A DNA stretch of 64,000 nt from Euryodendron excelsum (taxonomy: Eukaryota > Streptophyta > Magnoliopsida > Ericales > Pentaphylacaceae): NCBI GenBank assembly GCA_033060915.1, contig CM065397.1, forward strand, positions 33,154,501-33,218,500, read 5' to 3'. Position numbers and translations under genes: made by a program. Numbering within the stretch: the stretch's first letter is position 1; each line of letters begins with the position of its first letter. The notes under the pieces are model-generated. The model worked only from the letters and a program-made list of their open reading frames with translations, did not search any database and was not told where the DNA came from. Shown in pieces: positions 1 to 10,730 of the stretch.

Positions 1-810
1 TTGTATATTTTGGGGAGAATTAAAATCACGAACTAAAATAGATTTGTCAAAAATAAATTCTTGTTCTATCATATTTATTTGAGGATCAAGAGGAAGATCT
101 GGAAGCATTTGAGATAGTGTGGGAGATTGGGGAAAATCATCTTGTGTATAAATAGGTTGTGCAACATTAGAAGTTGTGACAGATTGTAAGACAGGAGATC
201 TAAAATGCATTGAAGAAGAAGGGACAGAGGAAAAAGAACTCCTAGGTGGGAAAGATTGAAATTGAGTGCTAGCACATGATCCAACATCTGAGAATCGTGG
301 TCGAGATGACCCTGCCGTAGTATTGGTGAATTTGATACGAACACTGCCATCAGTGCTTTCATGAATATATTCTAAATTTTTGTTTTCTATGGTTGTAGAT
401 GGAACTTCATTGTCTAAAGTCCATTCTAATAGGAGATTAACATCTTCCCAACGTATGGTCTTGGGAGTACTAATATTGGAGTCATTATTCGTATAAATAA
501 GGAGTGTTTCGCCTTTGGGGCTTGTGATCTTACAACGTGGATCTATAAGTCTAGTCATGGCTTTGAGGTGGATTCGATAAATAATGGAAAAAGGGATATT
601 GCCGGGTCCTAAGTCATAACCAGAAGTTTTAATTTTAAGTGTGAGGACTTTAAGAATACCAGTATCTTGGAGACATACAGCATATCCGGGATAACAATCA
701 AAATGGACAGGCCCACTATAAAGACTTGTTTCAATTAAACCTAAGGTACTGTTGATAAATGTTGTGTGTCTTTTATCTTGTAAAGTTAAAAGAATTGCAG
801 TGCCAGCCAC
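1..810 (-). pseudogene. Movement-protein (MP) domain fragment of a caulimovirid-like element, N-terminally truncated, runs off the window
   Basis: Read on the minus strand from 810 to the window edge, this frame has 270 codons without a stop. An in-frame stop lies at 811-813 and no start codon precedes the conserved part, so the N-terminus is missing. Residues 1-90 show the core of 30K-type plant viral movement proteins known from Caulimoviridae and their genomic copies: YSGP at residues 31-34, then an aromatic/Asp/Cys stretch, alternating hydrophobic strands, and YRIH at 78-81. From about residue 165 the sequence turns Ser/Thr/Pro-rich, like a linker to a further domain. In viruses the family opens plasmodesmata for cell-to-cell movement; no activity is implied here. 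On its right it is fused directly to LTR U3 sequence. It could equally belong to an MP-bearing Ty3-like retrotransposon. The open frame is seen; the family call rests on motifs only. Confidence 0.65.
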
Positions 811-812
811 TT

Positions 813-2459
813 AGAAAAGTTTTAAGGTCGGCAAGCAACGTATCTTGAGAAGATTTGGGCAATTGTACTAGTGGCTACCATGTAATTTTTAGCCTGGCTT
901 TACTAGGAGTGACTCCGGAAGGTCCGGAAAGCATTTAAAGGATCGTGAATGGTCTGGAAGGCCGAAAAATGGCAGGAACCCTTAGAACAGGGTCTTAGAG
1001 GTATTGGGCTTGAAAAAGGATGACAAGAATTGTCGAAAGGGTTGATCGAGCCATTAGGGGCAAAACGATCAACTGGATCGAAAAGCTGTCGGGACGAACT
1101 CAGAATGTCCCGGAAGAAGACTTGAGATTTAGAAACATTATTTAGAATGTTCCCTAAAGGTTTCCGGTTTGATACCCAGAGTCGGTGTGGTCGGAAAAGG
1201 CTACCGACCTACCAGGGGCAAAACGATCATTTTGCACTGGATTTACCGGAACTGACTCGGAATGATCTAGAAAGATAAAGGAAGGTTGCAAATACTATAA
1301 AAAGCATTTTCGAGAGGTTACTGGTTTGATACCCAGAGCCGGTGTGGTCCTCGGGGTGTTCGGATGCCTAAGGACAAAATGGTCATCTTGATCGGAAAGC
1401 CTCGGAATTGGCCCGAAACTAACTAGAAGGCACCTAATCATGCCGGATTGCTTTTAAGACAAACTTGGAAGGATGGACTTACCAGTCTGAGAACTTAGGC
1501 ATTATCTCGAGAAACATGCCAGAAAATGGCCTTAGGGGCAGTTTGGTTATTTTTCACCGAAGTGGACTAGTAGGCATTGATGTTGACCTGGGTTTTGAAT
1601 GTTTCCACCACTTTGACGGTGGTCTCATGATACAGGAGTTTGTTGGCAATTTCCTATATCGACCTGCTTGTGAGTATTTCCGCTTCTCTGACGGTTGCGA
1701 TGTTTATGAGTACTTATGCTACTCTGACGGTTTGCGATCATTCCCGAGACCACTTGATCTCGGGAAGCTGCTAAAGGGACTTAGTGCCTGAGAAGTTAAC
1801 TTTCTCGGAAGCCGTGTCGAAATGGACATTTTTGCATTGGCGGGCTAGTAGGCGCCAAAGGTGGACTGTTCTACCATCTAGGGGACTTGGGGTCTCGTCC
1901 CGGTCGACAAGTTTAAAGAGACTTATTGTTCTAAAGAAACTTTCTCCAAAAAATGTGCCAGATTGGATAAGCTTACCATCTCGAGGAATCAACTTTCTCG
2001 AGAGAGGGATTGGAATTGGAATTGGAATTGGAAAAGGGGTTGGAAAAGGGATTTACCGTCTTTGGAAAGACGTGCCTATTAGATTTGGAAAGGGGATTTA
2101 CCGTCTTCGGAAAGACGTGCCTATTAGAATTGGAAAGGGGATTTACCATTTTCAGAAAGACACGCCTATTGGAATATGGAAAGGAGACTTACCATCTTCG
2201 AAAAGATGTGCCTATGGGAATATGGAAAGGGGACTTACCGCCTTCGGAAAGACGCGCCTGATTTGGAATTGAACCGAACAATGCCCTTAAGGGCATTTTG
2301 GTCATTTTGCCTCTATTTGGGCCTGGTGGGCCCTCGAAGCGATGGATAGATGGGATTAGACTTGGAAAGTTGATTTGACTCAAAATATATCCGCATTAAC
2401 TTGAATACAAGTCTGGTCAGACTGTAGACCGCCGAGCGGTCAAAAATGGAGTGCTTACA
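813..2459 (-). mobile_element. Long-LTR family copy B: U3 fragment of a Tat/Ogre-like LTR
   Basis: Read on the minus strand it begins at 2459 with TGTAAGCAC and follows the U3 of the complete LTRs at 30346 and 43413: the palindrome array, a run of CCGTCAGAGTAGCGG-type repeats, and the GTTGCTTGCCGACCTTAAAAC segment just before the GGCGCC hairpins. The match stops at about 811, where the movement-protein frame begins, so TATA box, R and U5 are absent. At its start it interrupts copy C: base 2460 onward matches the U5 side of other copies (about 14270 of copy A). Only the part to 811 is visible, so the rest of this LTR may lie left of the window. No coding capacity. Confidence 0.85.
2036..2262 (-). 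repeat. Tandem palindrome array in LTR copy B U3 (about 5 units)
   Basis: Five units of about 42-48 bp, each with an imperfect palindrome of the form CGTCTTTCCGAAGACG followed on the minus strand by GGTAAGTCCCC and an AATTCCAAT-like spacer. Copies C and A carry only one unit, copies E and F about four, so this array varies in length between family members. Confidence 0.8.
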
Positions 2460-5400
2460 AAAACCATCTTGGTTTTAGAAAAGAGTTGAAGCTTTTGAAC
2501 TTTAGGGTTAGGGATGAACTATGGTTTTGGCCTCCTAGGGTTTATGCAACCTAGGATTGAAACATGCACTTGAAATAGAAATGTTTGATCTTAGAAAGTT
2601 AGATTTTAGAAAAGTTTGGAATTAGGAACGTTCTATTTCAGAAAAGTTTTGAATTAAGAAAGTTCTATTTTAGGAAAGTTTCGAATTAGGAAAGTTCCAT
2701 TTTAGGAAATAGTTGATTTTGAAAAGATTTGTAAGTTTGAAATTAGGAAAGGTTTGAATTAGGAAAGATTCGATTTCTATTTTCTAAAGTTGAAGATTGG
2801 ATTTTATTTCCAAAAATAGATGATTTGATTTTGTTTTTAAAATTGGAGGATTTGGTTTGGTTTTCTAAATAGGAAGATTTTATTTGACATGGAATTGGAA
2901 ATGTTGAGTTTTAAAAATCTTGGATTTGAAAATATATAATTTTGGTGAAAAAAGAGTTTTGGAAATTTATGATTTGAGGCAAAATAAAAGCCATGATTTT
3001 AAGAAAGGAATTAGGGTTTCCCAATTATGGATTCTAAGGTTTTGACTGGGGACTTCAAGACAAAGAGTTTTTGGAAAGTAGATATTTGAAAAGAGTTTTT
3101 AGGAAGTAGATTTGCAAAGTCACTTGGAAAGAGGTTTGAATATTGACTTTTGAAAGTCTCTTAAATATCTCACTTTCCTAAAACGATTCTAATCATGAAA
3201 AGACTAGAACCATTATAGGGTTGTGATTTTGAAAACAGCTAGGGTTTGAAACTCTAATATGGACTTTGATGGTCTTTTTGAATGTAACAACTTTCTAAAA
3301 CAACACTAACCATGGATTGACTAGAATCATCTTAGGGTTGTGGTTTTGAAACAACTTAGGGTTTGGACCCAAATTTAGACCTTGATGTTCATATTGAATA
3401 TAACATTTTTCTAAAACAATCCTAATCATGAAATGGCTAGAATTATCTTAAGATTGTGACTTTGAAAACAAGTTTGAAAGAAAGAGGTTTTGGATGCAAG
3501 TTTTGAAAGAGAACTTTGATGTAACTTTAAAAATAACTTTGAATGCATGATATTGAATGCAATGATGCAATAGGGTCGTGAACATACAAGGTTAGGTTTC
3601 ACCACATAATCAAGGGGGCCAGACCCACACCGTCTTAGGTTGAACTTGAAGAAAGCCCCCAGCCCGGTGACATTAAATAATTCTTCCTAGGCATGAACCG
3701 AGAAGTCCATTGTTTCAAGCATGCAAGAAGAGGGGGTGGAAGATGGGGATTAAAATAGAAGAGAACCCAAATGGGTGAGGAAAGAGAAGAGAAACGGGAA
3801 TTGCATAAACTAAATTGAAAACCTATCTTGTCTCTTTATTTTGATTTGATTGCTTTGCTTGCTTTACCTTAAGAACTTTGAAGATGCAGCACTTGATCTT
3901 CAATAGATACTTGGAGGCTTGTATTTGAGTGTATAGAAGCAAGTGTTTGTATGTATGGAGTGTAAGGAAGTTAGGGCTTGAAGAAGACTTGAGAAAACTA
4001 GGGTTTCGAAGCCGTTTTTAGTTAAGTAGTGTTTCTAGACTGAGTTTGCGAGTCCTTTTTACGCAAGGGAATGGTCTGTATTTATAGGCAATAGAAACAG
4101 GAACGGGCGCCTGTTACAGTGGCACCAGCGCTTTTTTTAAAATTGGTGCCACTCTTAGTGGTGCTAGGCCATTTATCGGCTTGGCGCCACTGCCATTTAG
4201 GCAAGTTTTAAAACGACAGGAAGCGTATCTTTTGACCCTTGGGATGCAAAGCAAAATATTTGGGCGCTTGTCTTAGTGACTACCATGCAATTTTTGGTTT
4301 GGCTCCACTAGAAGTAACTCTAGAAAGCTCGGGAACAATCTGTGAGGCCAAAGATGGACGTGAACCTCTACGAGAGTATCCCAAAGGTAAATAGCTTGAG
4401 AACCAGTGTTGGAATAGTTGAAAAGGTTGACCGATTTACCAGGGGCAAAATGGTCAATTGGACAAGAAAAACACTGGAATGGACCCGACGTGACTCGTGA
4501 TAAGGCTTAAAGGTTAGAAACACTACTAAGAGTGTTCCAAGGGGTTTTCGGTTTGATACTCAGAGCCGGTGTGGTTGGAAAAGGCGACCGGTCCACTAGG
4601 GTCAAAATAGTCATTTACACTAGGCTTGTCGAAATAGACTCGGAATGATACAAAAAGGTGCTGGATGGTTGAGAATACTATTAGAAGCATCCTCGAGAGG
4701 TTGCTAGTTTGATACCCAAAGCCAGTGTGGTTCCCGGAGGCAATTGGATGCCTAGGGGTAAAATGGTCATTTGACCGGATGGTCTTCGAATTGATCCGGA
4801 ACTGACTGGAAGGCACTTGAACATGTTGGATTGTCTTTAGGACAATCTTGGAAGGGTAGAATTATTGCTTCGAGGACTTAGGTACTTTTTTGAGAAGCGT
4901 GTTAGAAGGGCCAAAGGGGTAGTTTGGTCATTTTTCACCAAAGTGGGTTAGCAGGCACTAGTGTTGACCTGGGTTTTAAGTGTTTTTGTCACTTTGATGG
5001 TGCGTGACGAGTTAGTTTCCAAAGGTATCTTATTTTTTAGCGAAGTGTCATGGCCAAGAGGTGTGTTCGGTCCCGTGACATAGGGGTTTTGTTAGCAATT
5101 CCCAATGTCTACCTATTCACGAGTGTTTCTGCCACTTTGACAGTTGTAATGTTTGTGAGTATTTTCGTCACTCTAACGGTGTGCGTTCATTCCAGAGATT
5201 GCTTGGTCTTGGGAAGTTGCTGGATGGTCTTATTGTTTTAGGGCCTTAGGTATTTCTCGATTGTCGGGCCGGATAATGGAGATTCTACATTAACGGACTA
5301 GCAGGCACAGGAAGTGAATTGCTCTACCATCTCAGGGACTTAGGTTTCGTCCTGGCCGACAAGTTTGAAGGGACTTACTGTTCCGAGGATTTTTCTCAGT

Positions 5401-5747
5401 AAACGTGTCGGATTAGATGGACTTACTATTTGAAGGATCAGCTTTCTCAAAAGATGTGTTGAATTGAGTTTGATTGGTCTAGATTGGAATTGGAACTGGA
5501 ATTGAATTTGAAGTTGAAATAGGGACTTACCGTCTTTAAGAAAACGTGCCAACTAGAATTGGACATAATAATACCCTAAAAATATTTTGGTTGTTTTGCC
5601 TCTATTAGGCCTGGTGGACCCGCGAAGCGATTGATTGATTGAATTGTGTTTAGAAAGCTGGTTTAGACTTGAATGTGTTTGTGTCGGTTTGAATGTGAGT
5701 TTGGTTGGGCCGGAGATTGCCGAATGGATAAAAATGGGGTGCTTACA
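2460..5747 (-). mobile_element. Long-LTR family copy C, interrupted by copy B
   Basis: On the minus strand it starts at 5747 with TGTAAGCACCCC and runs through U3, the GGCGCC hairpin zone (about 4120-4210), a TATA box, and roughly 1.6 kb of R/U5-like sequence rich in GAAAGTTT-type A/T runs. It breaks off at 2460 where copy B begins. About 1 kb of its 3' end, judged against copy A, should lie left of the window if B inserted cleanly. Its 5' end cuts the Athila-like RNase H frame just after the conserved Glu-Ile-Arg-Asp stretch. The probable target duplication next to its start is 5748-5752 (CCTTC), but its partner is not visible. Confidence 0.88.
4077..4089 (-). promoter_or_regulatory. TATA box of LTR copy C
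   Basis: The minus strand reads GCCTATAAATACA about 1.65 kb from the LTR start, directly downstream of the GGCGCC hairpin region. The same arrangement is seen in copies A (12376) and F (45114), so this is the family's likely U3/R promoter. Confidence 0.65.
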
Positions 5748-7553
5748 CCTTCTTATCTCTAATCTCAATATGGAACTCCTAAAGCAAGAGGAACCACCGA
5801 TGAGTAGTGGTTTTCCATCAGGCTTACTCAACAAATACTTAAGTACAGAATGATCAGTGTAAATTATAACTAAGGATCAGACTAAGTACGATCTAAATTT
5901 ATTTAATGCAAAGACCACAGCAAGGAGCTCTTTTCAGTCATCGTATAGTTCAATTGGGCTTCATTAAGAGTTTTGCTCTCATAATAAATCACATGAGATT
6001 TCTTATTAACCCTTTACCCTAAAACAGCCTCAATAGTATAATCACTTGCATCACGCATCAACTCAAAAGGTAAAAACTAATCGGGTGATTGAATAATAGG
6101 CGTGGTGGTCAAAAGCCCTTTTGTGCTTCTGAAAAGCTCTTTGGCAAGAAGATGTCCAATAAAAAGGAACATATTGGGACAACAGGTGGCACAAAGGACG
6201 AGATATAGCACTAAACCCTTGAATGAAACGCCAATAGAAATCAGTATGCCCAAGAAAAGATCTAACGCCCTTAACATTCCTAGGGGTAGGGAGTTTTTAG
6301 ATTAACTCTACTTTAGCCTTATCTACCTCTATCACTTTGTTGGACACTATATGTCCAAGAACTATACCTTGTACCACCATAAAGTGACACTTTTCCCAAT
6401 TGAGCATAAGATTACTCTCTTCACATCTCTCTAACACCTTTTTGAGGTGTTCTAAGCATGCATCAAATGTATGCCCATAAATTGAGAAATCATCCATGAA
6501 GACCTCTAAAAATCTATCAACAATGTCGTTGAAAGATCAACATCATGTACTTTTAAAAGGTGGCCAGTGTATTGCACAAGCCAAAGGGCATCCTCCTATA
6601 AGCATATGTGTCAAAGGGGCACGTGAATGTAGTCTCATCTTAGTCTTCTACAGTGACCTGTATCTAATTATACCTAGAATACCTATCAAGGAAACAATAA
6701 AAAGCTCGGCCAGCCACTCGTTTAAGAACTTGGTCCAAGAAAGGGAGTGGAAAGTGGTCCTTCCTAATTGATGCATTCAATTTACAGGTAGTCTATACAC
6801 ATTCACCACCGAGTTTGTATCCTAGTGGGAACTAGTTCATTAAGCTCATTTTTTACTACTCTGACATCAGACTTCTTAGGAACCACATGGGTTGGACTAA
6901 CCCACTTGGAATCAGAGATGGGGTATATAATACCTACATTAAGAAGTTTTAATACTTCCTCTCTCACAACCACTTTCATATTAGGGTTCAAGTGTCTTTG
7001 CATTTAACGCATCAACTTAGACTTTTCCTCAAGATATATACGATGAGTACACATGAGAGGACTTATGCTACAGAGGTCTGTTATAGTCCAACCAAAGGCC
7101 TTTCTATGATCCTTTAGCACTTTCAATAATAAAACCTCTTGACCTTTAGATAGGCTAGAGGATATGACAACTGGGTAACACTCACCTTCACCTAATAATG
7201 GATACTTTAAAGTAGATGGTAAAGGTTTTCTCTTTGGTGTGGGTGGTTAATTCTCACTAGGGACCGGCTTAATAGCACTAAGGGCTAAGAGCTCAAAGAA
7301 GGTATCCATTGCCCCACTTGCATGCAAGACTCACTCCCTTCCCCAACTCGAGATAGGTCCTTGGAATTTTCAGTTTCACCTTCCAAATTGGTCATTAGGC
7401 TCACTACAAATAAGAGGCCTCTCAATAAAATCATCAAAGAACTCATGGTAGACATGATTTTGGATAATAGACTCTATGAAGTCTACCTCATTTACATCTT
7501 CAAAATCCCCTATGTGTTTACCCACTGTGAATATGTTCATCTCTAAAGTCATA
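5748..7553 (-). pseudogene. Athila-like Ty3/gypsy pol remnant: reverse transcriptase and RNase H
   Basis: Broken minus-strand frames give, in order, the linker after protease (MTLEMNIFTVG at the right edge), the RT entry segment (LNPNMK...GIIYPISDSKWVSP, about 7003-6803), the catalytic region reading FMDDFSIYGHTFDACLEHL with the DD pair kept, the LNWEKCHFMV...GIVLGH thumb segment (6497-6297), and RNase H (VIYYESKTLNEAQLNYT..., about 5990-5760). Stops and frameshifts interrupt it repeatedly, so it cannot make a full enzyme. This RT wording is typical of the Athila lineage of plant Ty3/gypsy elements. It is the downstream half of the element whose protease and gag lie at 20954-23000; the chromovirus at 7554-20948 separates them. 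LTR copy C cuts its 3' end, so integrase is not in view. Confidence 0.9.
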
Positions 7554-9557
7554 TGTGAGATCCAATCCTTTCATGTGAATTATTTACTTTAATTGCATGT
7601 GGATTAGCCTAATCAAGAAACTTAAATGCCTTTGTTTAATATGCATTATATTTTAACATTTTATTTGTAATTAACCTTCATTAATAAGTGAAGGTTAATT
7701 AGTGTTAATCAACAAATTAATTTAAATTATGTAGTCAGTAAGGTGCTTGTTAGTATGCTTTATATGTTTAACACCTAGGTGTGTGCTTCAACAATTATAT
7801 TGCGTGTGTGTGTGAAACATGTGAAAATAGATATATAATATATCTATAGTTGTTGGAAGACATCAAAAGAGAAGAGAGGAAGTTGTGTAGAAAAAGTGCA
7901 GCTAGTTAGAAATTCAGTTTAGCAAGAGAGAAAGTGAAAGAAAAAGAGGGAGAGAAGGAAAGAAAAGAAGAGAAATAAAGGAAAAAGGAAGGGAAAACTT
8001 GTGTAGGCTAGAACTAACGTAAGAACATCTAATTTTAAGTTTATTATTATTATTTATTATTCGTGAAATGAAGGAATTGCAATTCGAGTTCTGCTATCAA
8101 CACTGACACCCTTTACAAAAATGATCATAACTCCTTCTAGAAAAGTCTAAATCTTGCACCGTTTGATGCGTTAGAAACTAGAATCATATATATTTCTATT
8201 GATATAGAGATCAAAGTCTAATTCCTTGAAAATTGATTTAGATTTGAGTTCAAATTTGAGCCAAATAGTGTTGTCTGCAGCAATTTTCAGTATGTTACTC
8301 CCATATTCAAATGTTTATAACTCCTTAATCTGAACTTTTTCTAGGACCCATAACCTATGGATTTAAATCTCAAGAAGTCTACTTTTCAATGGAATAAATA
8401 CCAATTTTAGATTCTTAATGAATAGAAAGTTATGATTAAAACAATGCACCTGTGTTAGGGGATGATGATTCAAACCTAGAGTTTTACACTCATTTGACTT
8501 TGGGTGGCTTTTGTGACCTTTCTAATGTATCTTATACATTTCATATCACATTGTAATGATGTGTTTCCCCTATTTGTACCCATGTATTAAGTAATATGAT
8601 ATGTGCTAGGTTCTGAAAAAGTAAACATACTTCAACTTATTCAAAGGAGTAATTTGGCTTTCACTTCTAGTGGTTTGGTCGCTTGAGGTGGGTGTACTAA
8701 TTCATATTGAATGTTGCTTAGAATATGAATATGTATTTGTGTGAGCTTTGGCTCTGTTGGATTTATATGGAATATTCATTGAGATGCTTATGTGGTGGTT
8801 GTGATATGATTTAGAGTCAATGCATTGCATTGCATTGCACTGTCTAGGGGATGTTGCCTAAAAGGTTAATTCAAAGATTATGCATCACTGTCTAAGGGAC
8901 ATTGCCAATAAGGCTATTTCATACATTACTCATCACTATCGAGAGGACGCTGCCTATTTCATATATTACACATCACTGTCCAGGATATGCTGCCTATAAG
9001 GCTAATTCATTCATAATGCATGGTTAGTGGCTAATATGTGATGAATGTGATATGCAATGTGTGTGGTATCATTTGGATTTGGAGCTAACAAAGTCCTTTA
9101 TTGCATTGAGTTGTGGTGATCATTTATCTTGAAGTATTCATGTTTATATTTTTGTGAGTTGTTACATTCACTGAGCATGCTCACACCCCTATAGTGGTTC
9201 CCTTTTAGGTACCTAAATGAGTTTGAGTCCATTGCTGAGTCTAGGTGTGTAATGAGAAGTCTATGATGGGATGAGAGCATTTGTACTTATTGTATATTTT
9301 GTCACACTTGGTCATATGTAATATGTGTATGAATAGAGTTTTTATTTCCCTTATATATATATATATATCTGTGAATGGATGTTTGTACATCTATTTTTTA
9401 TTATGTGTATAAGCTTGGAATATGTTTTGTTTATATTTGGTGAGAGTCTCTTTGTATTCCTTGACATTATTTTAATTGTAATGTTTAGGCTGTGAGTTTG
9501 TAAGGTCCACCTTACCTTAAAAATATAATATAGTTACCTCTGGGGTGGGGTTTGACA
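7554..9557 (+). repeat. 5' LTR of the Tekay-like element
   Basis: Begins TGTGAGATCC and ends GGGGTTTGACA, directly followed by the primer-binding site. It matches 18961-20948 along its length, including the poly-purine leader segment near 7900-7990, the 48-bp array, an (AT)n run at about 9353-9368 and the CTCTGGGGTGGGG terminus. Terminal TG...CA is intact here; the 3' LTR ends in TA. Confidence 0.93.
8838..9021 (+). repeat. 48-bp tandem repeat, four units, in the 5' LTR
   Basis: Units start CACTGTC(C/T)AGGGGA, contain GTTGCCTA(T/A)AAGGCTAATTCAT and end in ATGCAT or ACTCAT. The third unit is shortened by about 8 bp. The 3' LTR of the same element has three units, so the array changed after insertion. 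Confidence 0.85.
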
Positions 9558-9559
9558 GT

Positions 9560-9570
9560 TGGTATCAGAG
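9560..9570 (+). other. Primer-binding site of the Tekay-like element (initiator tRNA-Met type)
   Basis: TGGTATCAGAG lies two bases after the 5' LTR, complementary to the 3' end of plant initiator tRNA-Met, the primer used by most chromoviruses. Confidence 0.9.
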
Positions 9571-9767
9571 GCTAAGGTTTTAAAGTTCTGTAGACATGTT
9601 AAAGTCTAGTACTTGCAGTGGACTGTAGGAAGTTTGTTGTTGAGTTAGTTAAGCATTGGTTCGGATGTGTGATACTAGAAGTTCTGGGGAATAAGAAGTA
9701 TATGTGAATAACATTATATTGTGGATATATATTTTTTATTTATCTGGAGTTCAATGCAGATATAGTG

Positions 9768-10730
9768 ATGGAACTTGTGGATCATTATGATCATGTGGAC
9801 GAAGAAGCTTCTTATGCCCTTGCTATAGCACAAAATTTGAGGAATTAGAATGATCCAAATGTTGTTCAGAATCTGCTAGATACTATAGAGAAAGAGTAGC
9901 ACAAGCAGTGGCTCATTACGTTGAATTCTAAACAAGCTTACAAACTAGGCCAACACCTCGGGTTGAGCTACATGCTACTATTTATGAGCAATTTTTTTTA
10001 GCTTAAACCTCCAAAATTTTCAAGATCTTTGAATCCACTAGAGGCAAAAGAGTGGTTGAAGAAAATGGAGTCTATCTTTGAAGTGATGGGTGTTCTTGAT
10101 GAGAAACGGGTTATATTGGCTACTTTTATGCTTAGGGGTGAAGCTCGGTTTTGGCGGGAAGCTACAAAGAGGCTATTGACCACACCTGTGATTGGTACAC
10201 CTGCAAATTCTATTCGAACACAGGTTACATGTAGATAGTTTGTTGGTACATTTAATGAAAAGTATTTTCCTTTGGCATATCGATATGAGAAGGAGCATAA
10301 GTTCTTATTATTAAAGCAAGGGAAAATGACAGTAGCCAAGTTTGAAGCACAGTTTATAGCCTTATCTTGATTTGCACCTGACTTGATTCGTACTGAGGAT
10401 GCGAAATGCTGAAGATTCCGGCAAGGTTTAGAGTTATCTATTAGATCCAGAATTTTAGCTTTTGAGGAGACTAAATATGTAGACCTAGTAAGCAAAGCTA
10501 AGATTATGGAAAGGGATGTGTGAGAATCTGCAAGAAGGTGAGAACAGTTTAAGAAAGGCTGGTTTGATTCATCTTAGATGTGTTCAAATATCTTAATTCA
10601 GTGGAGGACAAGGATGAGCACAACAGGGAAGGGCCTTTGGTAGTTTTAGAGGTTGGAGTTCTTGGAGCCACCATTGGGATAGCAAAGTGGAGCATCTTCA
10701 AGTGGCTGTAGTAGAAATATTGTCCATTAT
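9768..10730 (+). pseudogene. Tekay-like gag, N-terminal and capsid part (interrupted)
   Basis: The frame opens with ATG at 9768 and already meets a stop after about 25 codons. The recognisable retrotransposon gag domain spans about 10000-10500: LNPLEAKEWLKKMESIFEVM, ATFMLRGEARFWREA, FNEKYFPLAYRYEKEHKFLLLKQG, then a decayed tail through LVSKAKIMERD. Internal stops and a lost Gln codon (CAG to TAG near 10237) show it is dead. In the living family Gag packages the RNA into a cytoplasmic particle. The frame is cut at 10730 by a solo LTR and resumes at 15334, where the joined text reads IVHY then RCGVREH, the first zinc knuckle. Confidence 0.9.

Noticed and set aside
75..362. 95-codon minus-strand frame
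   Set aside because: Overlaps the 270-codon movement-protein frame in another phase; its Leu-rich sequence is a shadow of that frame.
1465..2272. Plus-strand frames of 108 and 162 codons
   Set aside because: Fall inside LTR copy B, which runs on the minus strand; the Lys/Gly-rich text comes from the palindrome array.
9560..9570. tRNA gene at the TGGTATCAGAG sites (9560, 49161, 30263, 23827)
   Set aside because: Only the 3' end complements of tRNAs are present; no cloverleaf follows, so these are primer-binding sites.
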